Shown here: piece by piece, positions 34,625 through 46,502 of the stretch | Position numbering within the stretch: the stretch's first letter is position 1 | Layout: every line of letters starts with the position of its first letter | Source of the DNA: Diphasiastrum complanatum | Taxonomy: Eukaryota > Streptophyta > Lycopodiopsida > Lycopodiales > Lycopodiaceae | Length of the DNA stretch: 64,000 bases | Assembly (NCBI GenBank): GCA_029204225.1 | Contig: CM055110.1 | Span: 38,744,015 to 38,808,014, forward strand | Reading direction: 5' to 3' | Program-made: the position numbers and the translations under genes | The notes under the pieces: generated by a model | Databases searched by the model: none | The model's input: only the letters and a program-made list of their open reading frames with translations | What the model was told of the DNA's origin: nothing

Positions 34625-36377
34625 AAGTCTTTCATTTTATTGGAGGTGTACTCTCCTCCATTATCACATCTTAGTGCTTTGATAGAAGTACTAAGTTGTT
34701 TCTCTACTAGAGACTTGAACTTAATGAAAGCTTCATAAAAAGACTTTTCTTTGATAGTAACTCAATCCATGTGAATCTAGTACAATCGTCTATAAAAGTT
34801 ACATACATCAAGGCACCTCCATTACTTGCATGTGAAAAACTATGTACATCAGAATGTATGAGATCCAATGGAGAGAGAGATCTTGATGAAGATCTCTTGT
34901 AAGAAGACTTGTGTGACTTTGCAAGGCCACATGCCTCACACATCTTTCCACAATTCTTGAAAGCTCTTGGTAGGCCAAGAGCTAGTTCCTTGCTTGCCAT
35001 TGACTCCATAGATTGAAGATTAGGATGGCCTAATCTCTTATGCCAAAGCTCCACTTGAGTTAGCTCCTCCCTAGCCAAGTTCACACTTTCACTTGCAACA
35101 TTAGAATCCAACTTGAAAAGTCTACCTTGCTTAATGCCACTAGTTATGCACTTATCATTTTTCAAGATGGAACAAAATCCATTCTTGAAATGTACATCTA
35201 TTCCATTGTCCATTAATTGTCCTACACTAAGCAAGTTTCTTGAAATGGTAGGAACATACAAAACATTATCTAGATCTATCCTTTTAGATGTGCCTAAGCA
35301 AAGAAGTATAGATCCTATGCCATCTATCTTGCATGCTTGATCACTAGCAGTGTATATTGACTTCTTAGAGTCATTACAAGATAGAAGAGTAGAAAAATAA
35401 TGCTTGTTAAAGGACATATGGAAACTAGCCCCACTATCTATCCACCATGTGTCTTGACTTGAAGTTGGTGTAGATGCAACCATTAAGGATGTATTGAATC
35501 CATCATCTTCTTCTTCCTCTTGAGCAATGTTCCCTTGATCTCCTTTGGCTTGTTGATTCTTCTTCAAGTAGCAGTTTGAGGCAAAGTGTCCTTTCTTTCC
35601 ACAAAAGAAGCACTTTAGTTCTGCCTTGTTCTTCACTTTGCCTTTGGAGGTAAATCCTCCATTTTTCATCTCGGCCTCCTTGCCTTGATTTTTCTTGAAT
35701 GGATTTTGCTTCTTCTTGCCTTTAGATGTAAAGTTAGCTTTCTTCTCTCCTCCATTAAGTGACATGATATCCATTCTTGTCTTGAGGTGTAGAAGCCTAC
35801 TCTCCTCGGCCACAAGAACATTGTGCAACTTTTCAATGGATGGAAGGGAGTCTTGAATGGCAAATGATTGGACTAAGTTGCTAAAATCATCACCTAGACC
35901 ATTCAAGATGATTTGTACTAGTTCTTGATCTTGGATCTTCTCTCCTATTGCACTTAACTCCTTGTTAAGAGATTTGATCCTAAGGACATACTCTTGTCCA
36001 CTCTCTCCACTTCCTTTCATGCTTTGAAAAACTTGACTTCTTAGCATGAGGATTCTTGAAGTATTGTTGGATTCATAAATGCTCTTTAATGAATCCCAAG
36101 CCTCTTTGGATGAGGTACAAGAAGACACCTCTTTCAAGAGATCATTGCATACATTTAACTTTATGCAATGTAGAGCTAATCTTGCTCTCTTCTTGTATTT
36201 GGCTTGTTCTTGGGGAGTTTGAGGCTCTTCCTCTACTCCTTGAACTATGTCATATAGATCATGGATCATTAGGAGTGATTCCATTCTCACTTTCCAAATG
36301 GAATAATTTGTGGAAGTGAGTCTCTCACTTGATTCCATTAAATATCCACCCATAGATGACATTTTAGAACTTTCCAA
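34625..36377 (-). CDS. gag-pol: Copia G gag-protease-integrase, 556-codon open frame
   Basis: The longest uninterrupted reading frame in the window, minus strand from 36377 to 34707. Gag: MESSKMSSMGGYLMESSERL, KKRARLALHCIKLNV, SSKEAWDSLKSIYESNN, then a Lys-rich linker and an intact zinc knuckle CFFCGKKGHFASNC at about 35600. Protease: TWWIDSGASFHMSF near 35440. Pre-integrase HHCC: WHKRLGHPNLQSMES, GKMCEACGLAKSHK. Integrase start: LDLIHSDVHSFSHASNGG, YVTFIDDCTRFTWI. After a frame change it reaches RCDNGGEYTS (about 34680), then the deletion junction. The N-terminal two-thirds could still be translated; the enzyme set is incomplete. At 36377 it abuts a plus-strand copia fragment head to head. 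Confidence 0.85.
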
Positions 36378-36800
36378 TGTACTTTATGTTCCTAATCTCA
36401 CAAAGAGTATGTTTAGTGTAGGAAAGTTGTTAGATGATGGTTATGAAGTGGATTTCAGTATCAATAGTTGTTTCATAAAGAAATAAGATAAGATCCTTGC
36501 ATATGGATCTAGATATGGAGGCATTTTCAAGCTAGATGTGCATGAAAACTCAAGTGCATGTGACGTTGCATTGATGACTTATGTTTTCAAGGAGGAGCTA
36601 TGGTATAGGAAGTTGCATGTTTCCAATTTCAGATCTATGCCTATTATAGTCAAGGAGATCAAGCCAAGAGTGGCTTATTCTATGCAAAATCACATTTGGA
36701 TCCATATTTGATGTCTTCTACCAAGACAAAACATCCTATGGAGTTGGAACATTCAGATGTTCATCTTTCTTTATTAGTAAGCAAGGGAGGTGTTTCTTGC
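36378..36800 (+). pseudogene. Copia fragment: protease end and pre-integrase
   Basis: Plus strand: LYVPNLTKSMFSVGKLLDDG, a stop (TAA) at about 36486, YGSRYGGIFKLDV, ELWYRKLHVSNFRSMPII and MELEHSDVHLS. These match the flap-to-integrase segment of D and G, but the zinc-region His and Cys residues are largely degraded. Confidence 0.65.
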
Positions 36801-37250
36801 TTTGCATGTACTATTGGTGGCACCACAAGTTACATTTGGCTATGTCTTGTCTCTTCAAGTTTTATGGTGCATGTGTATGTTCCATCATGCAAAACTTTAT
36901 GGAGTTATGGAGCTAATGGAAGGAGTGCACTATGTAGTGCATTTTTCAGGTCAAAATTTCAAAATTTCAGCAACTACAATCATTGATGCTGATTTTCTAG
37001 AAGAAAATGTGCTAGATGTATCTCATATGTGCAAAATCTGCTATTATGCCATTTTTTACTGATGTACGAATGTAGCTATGTTAAAGAGTAGCTATAAAAT
37101 TCTATGGCAGGTTCAAATGTATCAAGTCATCAAATGACAGTTATATCAGAAGAATTAGAGCCATTTTTAAGACTTTACTGTTTTTAGTAAGTTTGCTAGA
37201 TAACAATACTTATAAGTGACTTTGATGGACAAAAATATCTATAGTTGTTC
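36801..37250. other. Spacer
   Basis: No recognisable domain; open frames show no family signature. Confidence 0.3.
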
Positions 37251-37710
37251 ATTAGGGCCCTTTTTGGACTCAAAAAGGGCCTCTTCCTTGCCTAAACATG
37301 TTTGCTAATTAGGATTAGTTAACTCACTAATCGTCCTACGTGGCAGCTCACCATGGGTCTATCATGAGTTAACTCATACTTCAATAACCTTCACTTAGAC
37401 CTAGCATAATAATATAGAAAGTACAAGTGATTTAAGATCTAAATGAAGATATGGCCAGTATTTTTTTAAGGCCTTCAAAAAACCATTTTACGACTTGAAT
37501 TGAGGTAAAAAGGGGGCCCAATATTTCATTGGGCTCCCAAATTGAAAAAAAAGTGTGGGAGGGGGCATGGGGTACACCCCTCCCCCTCCCCTTGTACAAT
37601 AACCCAACCTTGCCCCCCCCTCCTCCTACGGCGCCCGTACCCGCTCCCTCCCCTCTCTCGTTTTCACTCCCACACTCCCCGGGCCGCTGGCCAAATTGAG
37701 CGCACAGCAG
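37251..37710. mobile_element. Hairpin-ended MITE-like repeat, copy 1
   Basis: The left edge folds as GGCCCTTTTT-GGACTC-AAAAAGGGCC. The middle edge near 37510-37540 folds as GGGCCCAAT/ATTGGGCTC. A GC-rich tail follows to CAGCAG at 37710. The entire 460 bp recurs at 59272-59800, and the left half at 61908. No coding capacity. Confidence 0.75.
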
Positions 37711-38214
37711 GATTTGACCTCCTCTTTATCTTGTACATCCAGGTCATTTTCGGTTGCATCATCATTAGTCGAAGGGCGGGAACTACTGCTCTTTTGGGTC
37801 GAATCCTAATGTGCTGTAATAACAACAATTGACTTTTGTTGCTATCTCTTCCTTTGCCATGTCTTCTGCTACTTCTTTCTAAGCTATGTCTTCTTCTACC
37901 TCTTCATGTGTTGTGTCTTGTGCCTGAGTAGAGACACCATCAACATCCATGGCAATAGTTGGATTTGCCTGGAGAGTCAGTGGTGTTGTAGAAGTGGGTT
38001 GCACAAGGCTCTAAAGATCTATTGTCGTGGGAAGTTATAACGGAAGCTCCCTCAAGATCCTGCTTACAAGACAAAACACAATGGAAAACACACTATGGAG
38101 CAACCACCCAACCAAGTAGAAGCAACCAATCAACTCTAGAAGCTTCACCCGCAAGCCAAGGAATAAGAAGCATGAAGGTAGAGTGAAACCCTGACAATGA
38201 ATCAATGATTTCAA
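37711..38214. other. Spacer, possibly distal LTR K sequence
   Basis: No gene. May contain the remainder of the minus-oriented LTR at 38215-38556, since a second copy to define its end is lacking. Confidence 0.3.
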
Positions 38215-38556
38215 TGAGGAGTAGGGTGAGTTTGGCCTCAATATATAGAGCCAAAAGCAAGCTAGGCACATAGCCATGCATAGCCCTAAGTTCCCTATAC
38301 ATAGATTCACCTAGAATAGAGTCCTAAGCATGGACCAACTATTCATAGAATCGCTATTGATAACTCTACACATGCATACACTGTCTCATACCTTGTCTAA
38401 ACTCCACTTAGTGTGTTCTAGGCCTCACAAGGATATTAGTTACTTTTGGGTCACATGCAGTATGATGTAGCATAACTAACAACTTGATTTACTAGAGTAT
38501 CGTGTATCCAAGACTAGGAGTATACTGAATCCTACTTACTGGCCATGGACATAACA
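38215..38556 (-). repeat. LTR K, copy 1
   Basis: Minus strand: starts TGTTATGTCCATGG at 38556, directly after the polypurine tract TTAAGGAGGGAAAAA (38557-38571). Shares about 340 bp with 51310-51642, including a TATATATTGAGGCC TATA-like segment. Confidence 0.7.
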
Positions 38557-40700
38557 TTTTTCCCTCCTTAAATTGCTTCTATCCTTAGAAGCTCTCTAAA
38601 CATGAAAGAATTACAGTTCCTTTAACTTTCAATATTGACCGAGAAAATCATTATCCTTAGTCTGACTTTCATATCAAACAAGTACTCAGAGATAAACCTA
38701 ATTCCAATCAGTAATCTCTACTCTGGAATAGAACTCATATTTGAAAAGTACACTAAGTGATAAATTTTCCATCTGAGTTACCTTCATCACAAGTTAGTAA
38801 CATCACCTTCATGTAAAGCATTTACATGAAACACTAGGTGAAATAACCTAACTTAAGAGATTAAAGTTAAAGAAATAATAAAATAATTATAATTACAGTC
38901 GGAAATTATCTACAACTCTGACAGATAATTCATAAGCTTTCAAGTATAAATATCCTTAGAATCCAAATTCTAAGATATGATAATTCATTCAATTAGAATC
39001 TCTAGGAGAATCATTAAGATATATAATGATTAAAACTCAACTCTAAGTATCCCATATACTCTTTTGAGTTAAATGCTCCTGTTTCTAGCACCAAATACAA
39101 GAAAATAACATTCATTCATTTTCATAGACTTGTCTGTCTCCTATGATAACTGGAGATCCAATCAAATGAAGAACTGTACTCAAGCATCTGCAGACCATAA
39201 ACTGTAGTAGAATAACATCCACCAAATAAATTAAATTCTCCACAAATAAAATACTTATCTTGTGAGAAGATCTGTGAGATCCATAGGTTCTCAAAGAAAA
39301 TACTGGAGTAGAGAGATTCAAAACATTGATCTGAATTCTTACTCAAATAATAGATCAAGAATTAATCATCACACTTAAGAATCTTCACAATTCCATATAA
39401 TCCTCTGATAATAACTAAGTATCTATTTCTGATCCATCAATCATAAATATTTAGATTCGTATAATTCGTCAATCATAATTTTCTGGAATCAAAATCATAC
39501 TTAATCATTTACAGGCTACTGGAGTATATGTTCCACATAACTCAGAAAAAGTAAGAGTCATTCTAAAATCTTTCCATTAAGAAAAAAATGGATTTAGGAA
39601 TACTTTCAAAACATGATTCTTTAACTGAAGTGCAAGATTCAAGTTCTATAAACAACTGGTAATTAAAATCTGAACGCATATCAAAATGACAATCATCTTC
39701 AACTACAAAAAATTTTAGATTACAATCCAGAATCACATCTAGATACCCAAAGTCCTACTGAAAAGAAATTCAGTTACTATTCTTGGATTCATTATGATTC
39801 GTTATCCAATTGAGTGCTCTGGGATACAATCACAAATGAGTTGAGTCTATTCCTTAACTAAGGAATACTCTATCCCAAGAATATTGTATATCCAATGCAC
39901 ATAATTTAATTGATGAATCCAAATGATTCACTAATCATGCGTCTTACAAGCTATATAATCCAAAAACCATCAGTTATCAATGAATCCACATCACCCTGAT
40001 CGTTTTACCAGTTAACTTCATACTGGAGTAATTGAGTACTCAAGTTAATTGCCAATGATTTAGAAATCTCAAATGTCTAGGTGAAGAATTCAATCATACT
40101 AGTATAACACCACATTTAGATCCTTACCCAAATCATTTATAACTTAATCCATAAATCTTCTATACAAAGATTTGTTAACTCTGCAAGTATCTGTCAAAAC
40201 AACACTTGATCATATGCTTATGTTCACCGACTAGGTTAAGTGCACCAGATAACCTTAGTAACTAGGATTACACAATAGATTCATACAAGATTAATTGTGC
40301 ACATATGAGAATAATCTCACTATGACCCAGTACCTAAACACATTCTTACCTGGCAGATTCCTCCAAAACATACATACATTACTCATATATCTCACTGAGA
40401 TCTTGTAACTCAGCTACAAAATATTTTCTATTTCTCACGAGTAAATAACATATTCGAAAAATCTCTGAGACGAATAACATTCACTCTCAACAGTTTTCCA
40501 ATCCTACTTGCATCTAATTATGTAATTTCTCCCACTAATCAACCCCTCTCTGATCCTAGTACTAAAACTAAGATTAGATTGATCCAATACAGACTCTTAG
40601 ACTTATATTCTGCTCAAGCTTACTTCTATTCCAATCAAAATGGAATTAGTAATGGACAAGAGAATTTCAAGATGTTAATTAATCACAAAATAATTGAAAC
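38557..40700 (-). other. AT-rich 2.1-kb region without genes, likely interior of a non-autonomous retroelement
   Basis: It lies upstream (minus strand) of a good polypurine tract and LTR, where a retroelement's coding region should be, but no gag or pol motif is visible on either strand and frames are short. Either the interior is a large non-coding derivative or it is extremely decayed. No second LTR is seen before 40.7 kb. Confidence 0.4.
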
Positions 40701-40714
40701 TTTGATACTTGTTT

Positions 40715-40832
<118 letters not shown>

Positions 40833-40836
40833 TTTT

Positions 40837-41180
40837 ATGGAGGCCCCAACCGCTACGGCTGGTGAAGCCTCCATAAAAAAAAAAATTTAATTTTTTTTAA
40901 AAAAAAATTCTAGAACAAATTTGGACGCTCCACCCGCCGCGGCGGGTAGAGCTTCAATGAAATTTTTTTTTGAATTTTGGAGACTCCACCAGCCACTACG
41001 GTGGAGCTTCCAATTTCTTTTATATTTTTATGGAGGCCCCACCCGCCCTGGCGGATGAAACCCCCAATTTTGTTTTTCTTATGGAGGCCCCACCCGTCGC
41101 CATGGGTGGAGCCCCCAATTTCTTTTTTTTTTAATTATGGAGGCTCCACTCGCCGTGGCGGGTGGAGCTCCCAACTTTAA
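40837..41180. repeat. Array of GC palindromes, cluster 2
   Basis: Six units about 50-85 bp apart, each with a palindrome of the type CTCCACCCGCCGCGGCGGGT followed by a T/A run and ATGGAGGCCCC. Palindrome centres lie near 40852, 40939, 40995, 41051, 41100 and 41157. The core is the same as in cluster 1 at 25 kb. Confidence 0.8.
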
Positions 41181-42081
41181 ACCCTTGATCCTTGGTTTGT
41201 GGACCTTAACTCTTAGCCCTCGGTCCTTAGCTATTAGTCCTTGGCCCTAAACCCTTGGACCTTAACTCTTAGCCCTTCGCTCTTAATCCTTGTTCCTTAA
41301 TTCTTGGCCCTTCACCTTTGGTCTTTGGCCCTTAGCACCTAGCTCTTGTCCCTTAGTCCTCAACCCTTGGCCACTAAAAGTTAACTCTTCGCCCTTCACT
41401 CTTAACTCTTGGTCCTTATCATGCCTCTCTCTCTTGGCCCTTAGCCCTTAGCCCTTAGCTTTTGACCCGTAGTCCTCAACCCTTAGCCCTTGGCCATTAA
41501 AACTTGAATCTTAGTGTCTTTCATCCTGGCCCTTGGCCCTTAATCTTTGTTCTTAAATCCTTGGCCCTTAGCTCTTATCCCTAGTGCTTAGCCCTTAGTC
41601 GTTAAACCTTGGCCATTGGCCACCTAGCTCTTGTCCCTTAGTCCTCAACCCTTGGCCCTTGGCCACTAAAACTTAACTCTTGCCCTTCACTCTTAACCCT
41701 TGGTCCTTATCATCTCTCTCTGTCTCTCTTGGCCCTTAGCCCTTAGCCCTTAGCTTTTGTCCCTTAGTCCTCAACCCTTGGCCTTTGGCCATTGAAACTT
41801 AACTCTTAGCACCTTTCGTCTTCGCCCTTGGCACTTAACCCTTGTTCCTTAGTCCTTGTCCTTAAATCCTTGGCCCTTAGCCCTTGATCCTTGACCCTTG
41901 GCCCTTAGTTCTTATCCCTTAGTGCTTAGCCCTTAGTCCTTAACTCTCTGCCATTGGCCCTTGGCTATTAGCCCTTGGCTCTTAATTCTTGGTCCTTAAC
42001 CTTTGCCCTTAGCCCTTAGCTCTTATCCCTTAGTCCATGGCCCTTGGCCATTGAAACTTAACTCTTGGCCATTTGCTCTTA

Positions 42082-42147
<66 letters not shown>

Positions 42148-42455
42148 TATTCCTTAGCACTTAGCCCTTAGCCCTTGATCCTTAACTCTTGGCCCTTCAT
42201 CTTGGCCCTTGATCCTTCTATCTTCCCCCTTGGCTCTTCACCCTTGGTCCTTATCTCCTCTCTTAACTCTTAGCCCTTCGCTCTTAGCCCTTACCCCTTG
42301 GGCCTTCAGCCCTTGGTTCTTCTCCCTTGGCCCTTAACCCTTGGTCCTTAATCCTAGTCTTTTAATCCTTGGCCCTTAGCCCTTGACCTTGACTCTTGAT
42401 CCTTCACTCTTATCCCTTATCCCTTAGCCCTTGGTCCCTAACCCTTGGCCTTGAA
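41181..42455. repeat. Heptamer satellite CCCTTRG, left part
   Basis: A 7-bp periodicity of CCCTTAG, CCCTTGG, TCCTTAA and CTCTTAG variants over 1.27 kb, with some higher-order repetition. A perfect (CT)n tract interrupts it at 42084-42145. The array resumes at 48895 after an inserted LINE and copia. Confidence 0.9.
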
Positions 42456-42590
42456 TGTCAGAGTTAGGGGAGCTTCTTTTGCGGGTAAGGACCTCGTGGT
42501 TGAGGCAAATGCTTTCATTCATTCATTCTGCCTAGGGTCTCACAGAGGATGTCATATCTGTTGCTTGGGTGGGTAAGCTCCAATCCACCA
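42456..42590 (+). pseudogene. LINE fragment, 5' of the copia insertion
   Basis: The frame ending TEDVISVAWVGKLQSTT stops where copia I begins at 42591 and continues in the same phase after the duplicated target CACCA at 47239. EWVGK...-type residues before a K-F-K-D motif are typical of the N-terminal part of plant LINE proteins; this is inference. Confidence 0.6.
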
Positions 42591-43703
42591 TCTTGAAATT
42601 GAAAAATAATCCATCTTGACTTTAGGCTTGCTACAAATATTGTACCATGCTATGTTGTTCATAAATGCAAAATGCCAAGTTTGGCCTAGATAGAACTCGA
42701 GCTGCATGGATATGTCATATCTAGAATGATGAGTACAACTTGCATATAGTTTGTAGACATAGAATTAGCAAAATTATGTTTGTAGAAACTTGTGGCAATT
42801 CACATGCATTAATTGTAAGTGATTCATAGTGACATGCAAGGCATGCACAAAGTGTAATGGACACATGCATGATCATTTGTACATTTCTAGTTAGAACTAG
42901 TATACTTAGAAAAAGTTGGTAGAGTTTCATGCATGAGAAGTGACAAATGTCACATAGACTCTAGTTTTCACTTTAGATGTCATTAAAAGGATGAGCGCGC
43001 AATGGCGATCATCATTTCGTCCATAAATGAAGATTTACTCATGCAGATTGAAGATTGCGAAAGCAGCCATGCAGCATGGGAAAGATTAAAGCAGAAGTAT
43101 GAAGTGAGGACTGCAGCTTCAGTCATGCACCTTCACAATCAGCTACAATCAATATGGTGGGATGGAAACTAGTTGCATCAGCACGTTGAGAAGAACAAAA
43201 CGATCTTCGCTCAACTCGCTGCATCAAGACAAGAACACCAATTCCCAACACCACAGCAGCTGATGTACTTTATGAAATTTCTACCGACGTCCTATGAGCC
43301 GTTGAGAATGCTCATACTGAGTCTACCAGATGTAGTTCTACCTCGAGCTACCTCAAACTCCATAAATATGTGTAGCTCTCCTCATATTTGATGATGAAGA
43401 ACCAAAGATTTGTAGCTATCTCATGGATCCACACATTTTTTGCTTGTTATCTCTCTATCTTTCTCTCTCTAACTCATGTTGAGACTAATGCTAATACACT
43501 AATATCTTGTACATTTACTCATTATTGATTTATTGGTATCATATTCTGATGCTTAGCATGCTAGATTGTGGTTAAGCCATATCTTCTGAACTAGATCTTG
43601 TTAATCAATCTAGAATCAGGTTATTGTGCTAATCACAAAACTTGATTAGATCCATCATACTTACGGACATTCCACACATGTGTGAATTCTGGAAATTTTG
43701 TCA
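42591..43703 (+). repeat. 5' LTR of copia I with foreign insert
   Basis: Begins TCTTGAAATT (the usual TG is mutated to TC) and ends TTTTGTCA. Positions about 42974-43331 are not in the 3' LTR and encode a gag fragment. The remainder matches 46503-47238 closely. Confidence 0.85.
42976..43331 (+). pseudogene. Copia gag (UBN2) fragment inside an LTR
   Basis: Plus strand: MAIIISSINEDLLMQIEDCE, AAWERLKQKYEVRTAASVMH, LHNQLQSIWWDG, TAG at about 43170, HVEKNKTIFAQLAAS, then FLPTSYEPLRMLILSLPDV. This is the gag core of a different copia lineage, closer in layout to gag A than to gag G. It replaces a 15-bp stretch of the LTR and has no LTR or primer site of its own, so it arrived as an isolated fragment or by gene conversion. 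Confidence 0.8.
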
Positions 43704-43715
43704 GGATATCAGAGT
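43704..43715 (+). other. Degenerate primer-binding site, copia I
   Basis: GGATATCAGAGT right after the LTR, two to three substitutions from TGGTATCAGAGC. Confidence 0.6.
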
Positions 43716-44245
43716 CAAATTGAGCTTTGCATGCTAACATCTCTGATTGTACATGAGATTGAGAGCTAATTCAAGTAAAAAAGCAGTTTTGCACTTTTTC
43801 TCACCCTTCTCTGAAGCGTATTTGGATCAAATCGGATTGGAAATTAATTTTCAGACCTGAACAGTGGTAGTACGGAATTCTGAAATTCGACACGTGTGAA
43901 AATCAGAGATTTTCAGTCCCTTCTATCTCCTTGCTTGTAGATCCAAAAATAGTGGTCTTATGTCTTGATGGAGAGCTTATGATCTGTACTTTTCATAGAA
44001 ATTGAAATCAAATCAATTTGATGTGTCTATCAAGAGTTATAAGCTCTTAAAGAGGATAGGGATAGGTCAAAAATCCGAGTGACAGCATTTTGATTTGATT
44101 CAACCTTGCTATGTTCTGAATCCATTGTTTTGAGCATCCTACACAAGAAACTAAAGATCAAGATTAAGTTTGAAGTAATTGAACACCCTTTGAGCCTTCA
44201 GAGTGTCAATAGTGTTTTCTTTTGAAGCATTTCACATGTGCCAAA
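43716..44245 (+). other. Leader of copia I
   Basis: No open frame. Contains CACACGTGTG-like palindromes at about 43676-43685 (LTR end) and 43889. Gag and protease should follow but are deleted. Confidence 0.5.
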
Positions 44246-46484
44246 AGTAGGATTCAAACTTGCCAAAGTGTCACAATTCACTTTCTGTGTCTGATCTAGA
44301 TAATCTTCCAAAATCTCTTTCCAAAGATTTCAAGCCTTGTGAGGCTTGTGCTATTGCAAAATCACACAGAAAGCCATATCAGAAGTCTTTTATAAAAACT
44401 ACTCATCCTTTGGAGCTTATACATTCGGATGTACATTTTTCCTCTTCTAAAAGTATTGGTGGTGCAACATGTTTTGTCACCTTTATTGATGACTTTACTA
44501 GATATACTTGGTTGTATCTATTTTCTTCAAAGGCTATGGTTTTTTATCACTTCCTAATCTTCAAAGCTTATGTTGAGAAATAGTTTTCTTTCAAAGTTAA
44601 AGCTTTAAGATGTGATGGAGGAGGTGAATACATCTCCAACAAGTTTCATGAATACTGTGAAGGTGAAGGAATAAAGAGAGAGTTTTCTTGTGCTTATTCT
44701 CCATCTCAAAATGGAGTTGTTGAAAGGAAAAACAGATCTTTATGTGAATGTGCTAAAGCAATTCGAGTTGAAGCTTATTTGCCTATTAAATATCGGGGTG
44801 AAGCTATAAATTGTGCAAACTATTTATGTAATAGATTACCTCACAATGCACTTGCTAGAAAATCACCTTTTGAAGTCTTCTTTAAGAAGAAACCTAAGGT
44901 AGATCACCTTAGAGTTTTTGGTTGTGCTTGCTTTGTTCATGTACCCTTGGAAACAAGGAAAAAAGATGATCCTAATTCTATTAAAGAGATCATGGTTGGA
45001 TATGCATCCAACAAGAAAGCTTACAAAATCTATGTTCCCTCTACCGCAACCACAATTGAGAGTAGGGATGTTATATTCCATGAGGATCAAAAATACATTC
45101 TTGAGGAGGCCGAGTTCAAAGATTCTCACAAAGATACTCCAATCATCACCCTTGAAGACTATCATGGAGAGATGGGGCCGAGAATTGAGGAGGACTCACC
45201 TCGAATCTTTTCACCAAGGAGACCTCAAAGAGAAAGATCCGAGCCTAGTAGGCTTACCTATGAAGATAGAGGCAAACAAGTAAAAATCAACTCCACTAAT
45301 TGTGCTTATTTTATTTCCATGAGGAGCCAAAGGATGTATATGATGCACTCAACTCAAAGGAATGGTACCTTGTCATGAAGGAGGAATATGATTCTTTGAT
45401 GGCCAACAAGACATGGGAGCTTGTGAATCTTCCACCCAACAAGCACACCATTGGTTGCAAGTGGATTTTTCGAGTCAAGTATAATCAAGATGGCACAATC
45501 AACTACAAGGCCAAACTTTATGCAGAGTTTGTGCTAAATGTTTCACTCAAGTTTATGGAATTGATTATGAGGAGACTTTTGCTCCAGTTGCAAATATGGT
45601 ATCAATTAGAATCATAATTTCTGTTGCTTGTTTTTTCAATTGGCAAGTTTTTCAACTAGATGTCTCTAATGCATTTCTAAATGGATATTTAGAAGAAGAG
45701 ATTTATATGGATCAGCCTATTGGGTTCATCCATGACAAAGACAAAGTGTGCTTGCTCTTCAAAAGTTTATATGGACTAAAGCAAGCTCCAAGATCATGGT
45801 ATTCTCGACTTTACACCTTTCTTGAGTCACTAGGATTTATTCTTAGTAACTATGATCCTTCCTTATATGTCAAATTTCTTGATAAAGATATTGTCATCCT
45901 TCTATTTATGTTGATGATATCATTCTGATAGGAAGTTGTATCAAGTTGATTGAGGAAACCAAGATTGCACTTGGAAAAGAGTTCAAAGATCTTTTTATAG
46001 TTGGTTATTCTGACTCGGATTTTGCAAATGATAAAGCAGATCGAAAATCTACAACTGCTTATGTCATTTATCTTGGAGGAAACTTGATATCTTGGCTTTC
46101 CAAAAAGCAAGATACTGTATCACTCTCATCATGTGAAGCTGAGTATAAATCACTCACTACAACAACAAAGGAAGTGCTTTGGATTAAGTGGTTGCTAGTG
46201 GAGCTAAAGATAATCTTGGAAGATGATCTACCTATGATCTTATATGACAACATTTCAGCTCAAGCCCTTGCCAACAACCCGATATTCTATGCAAGGAGCA
46301 AGCATATCAAAGTTGCATATCACTTCGTGAGAGAGAAGCTCATTGGAGGGGAAATCTACTTGGAGCACATCGATACATCATCTTGTATTGCTGATATGCT
46401 CACCAAACCTTTGAACAAAAGTTCCTTCATCAAGCATAGAGCCAATCTTGGAGTAATACCAAGATCCATGTTCAAGTCAATATA
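44246..46484 (+). pseudogene. pol: Copia I pol: integrase, RT, RNase H
   Basis: The pre-integrase end (KPCEACAIAKSHRKPY) and integrase core are present: LELIHSDVHF, FIDDFTRYTWL, TAG 44581, RCDGGGEYIS, SPSQNGVVERKNRSLCECAK, so all three catalytic acidic residues are kept. The C-terminal region follows (VFGCACFVHVPLETRKKDD). A frameshift near 45310 leads to RT (CKWIFRVKYNQDGTI), another near 45590 (VFQLDVSNAFLNGYLEEEIY, YGLKQAPRSWYSRL). A one-base loss lies just before the YVDD box near 45910. The RT connection is deleted. RNase H (KKQDTVSLSSCEAEYKSLTT, SSCIADMLTKPLNK) ends at 46484, followed by the purine tract TAGGAGGAG at 46494-46502. Confidence 0.85.
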
Positions 46485-46502
46485 GATTATTTGTAGGAGG
46501 AG

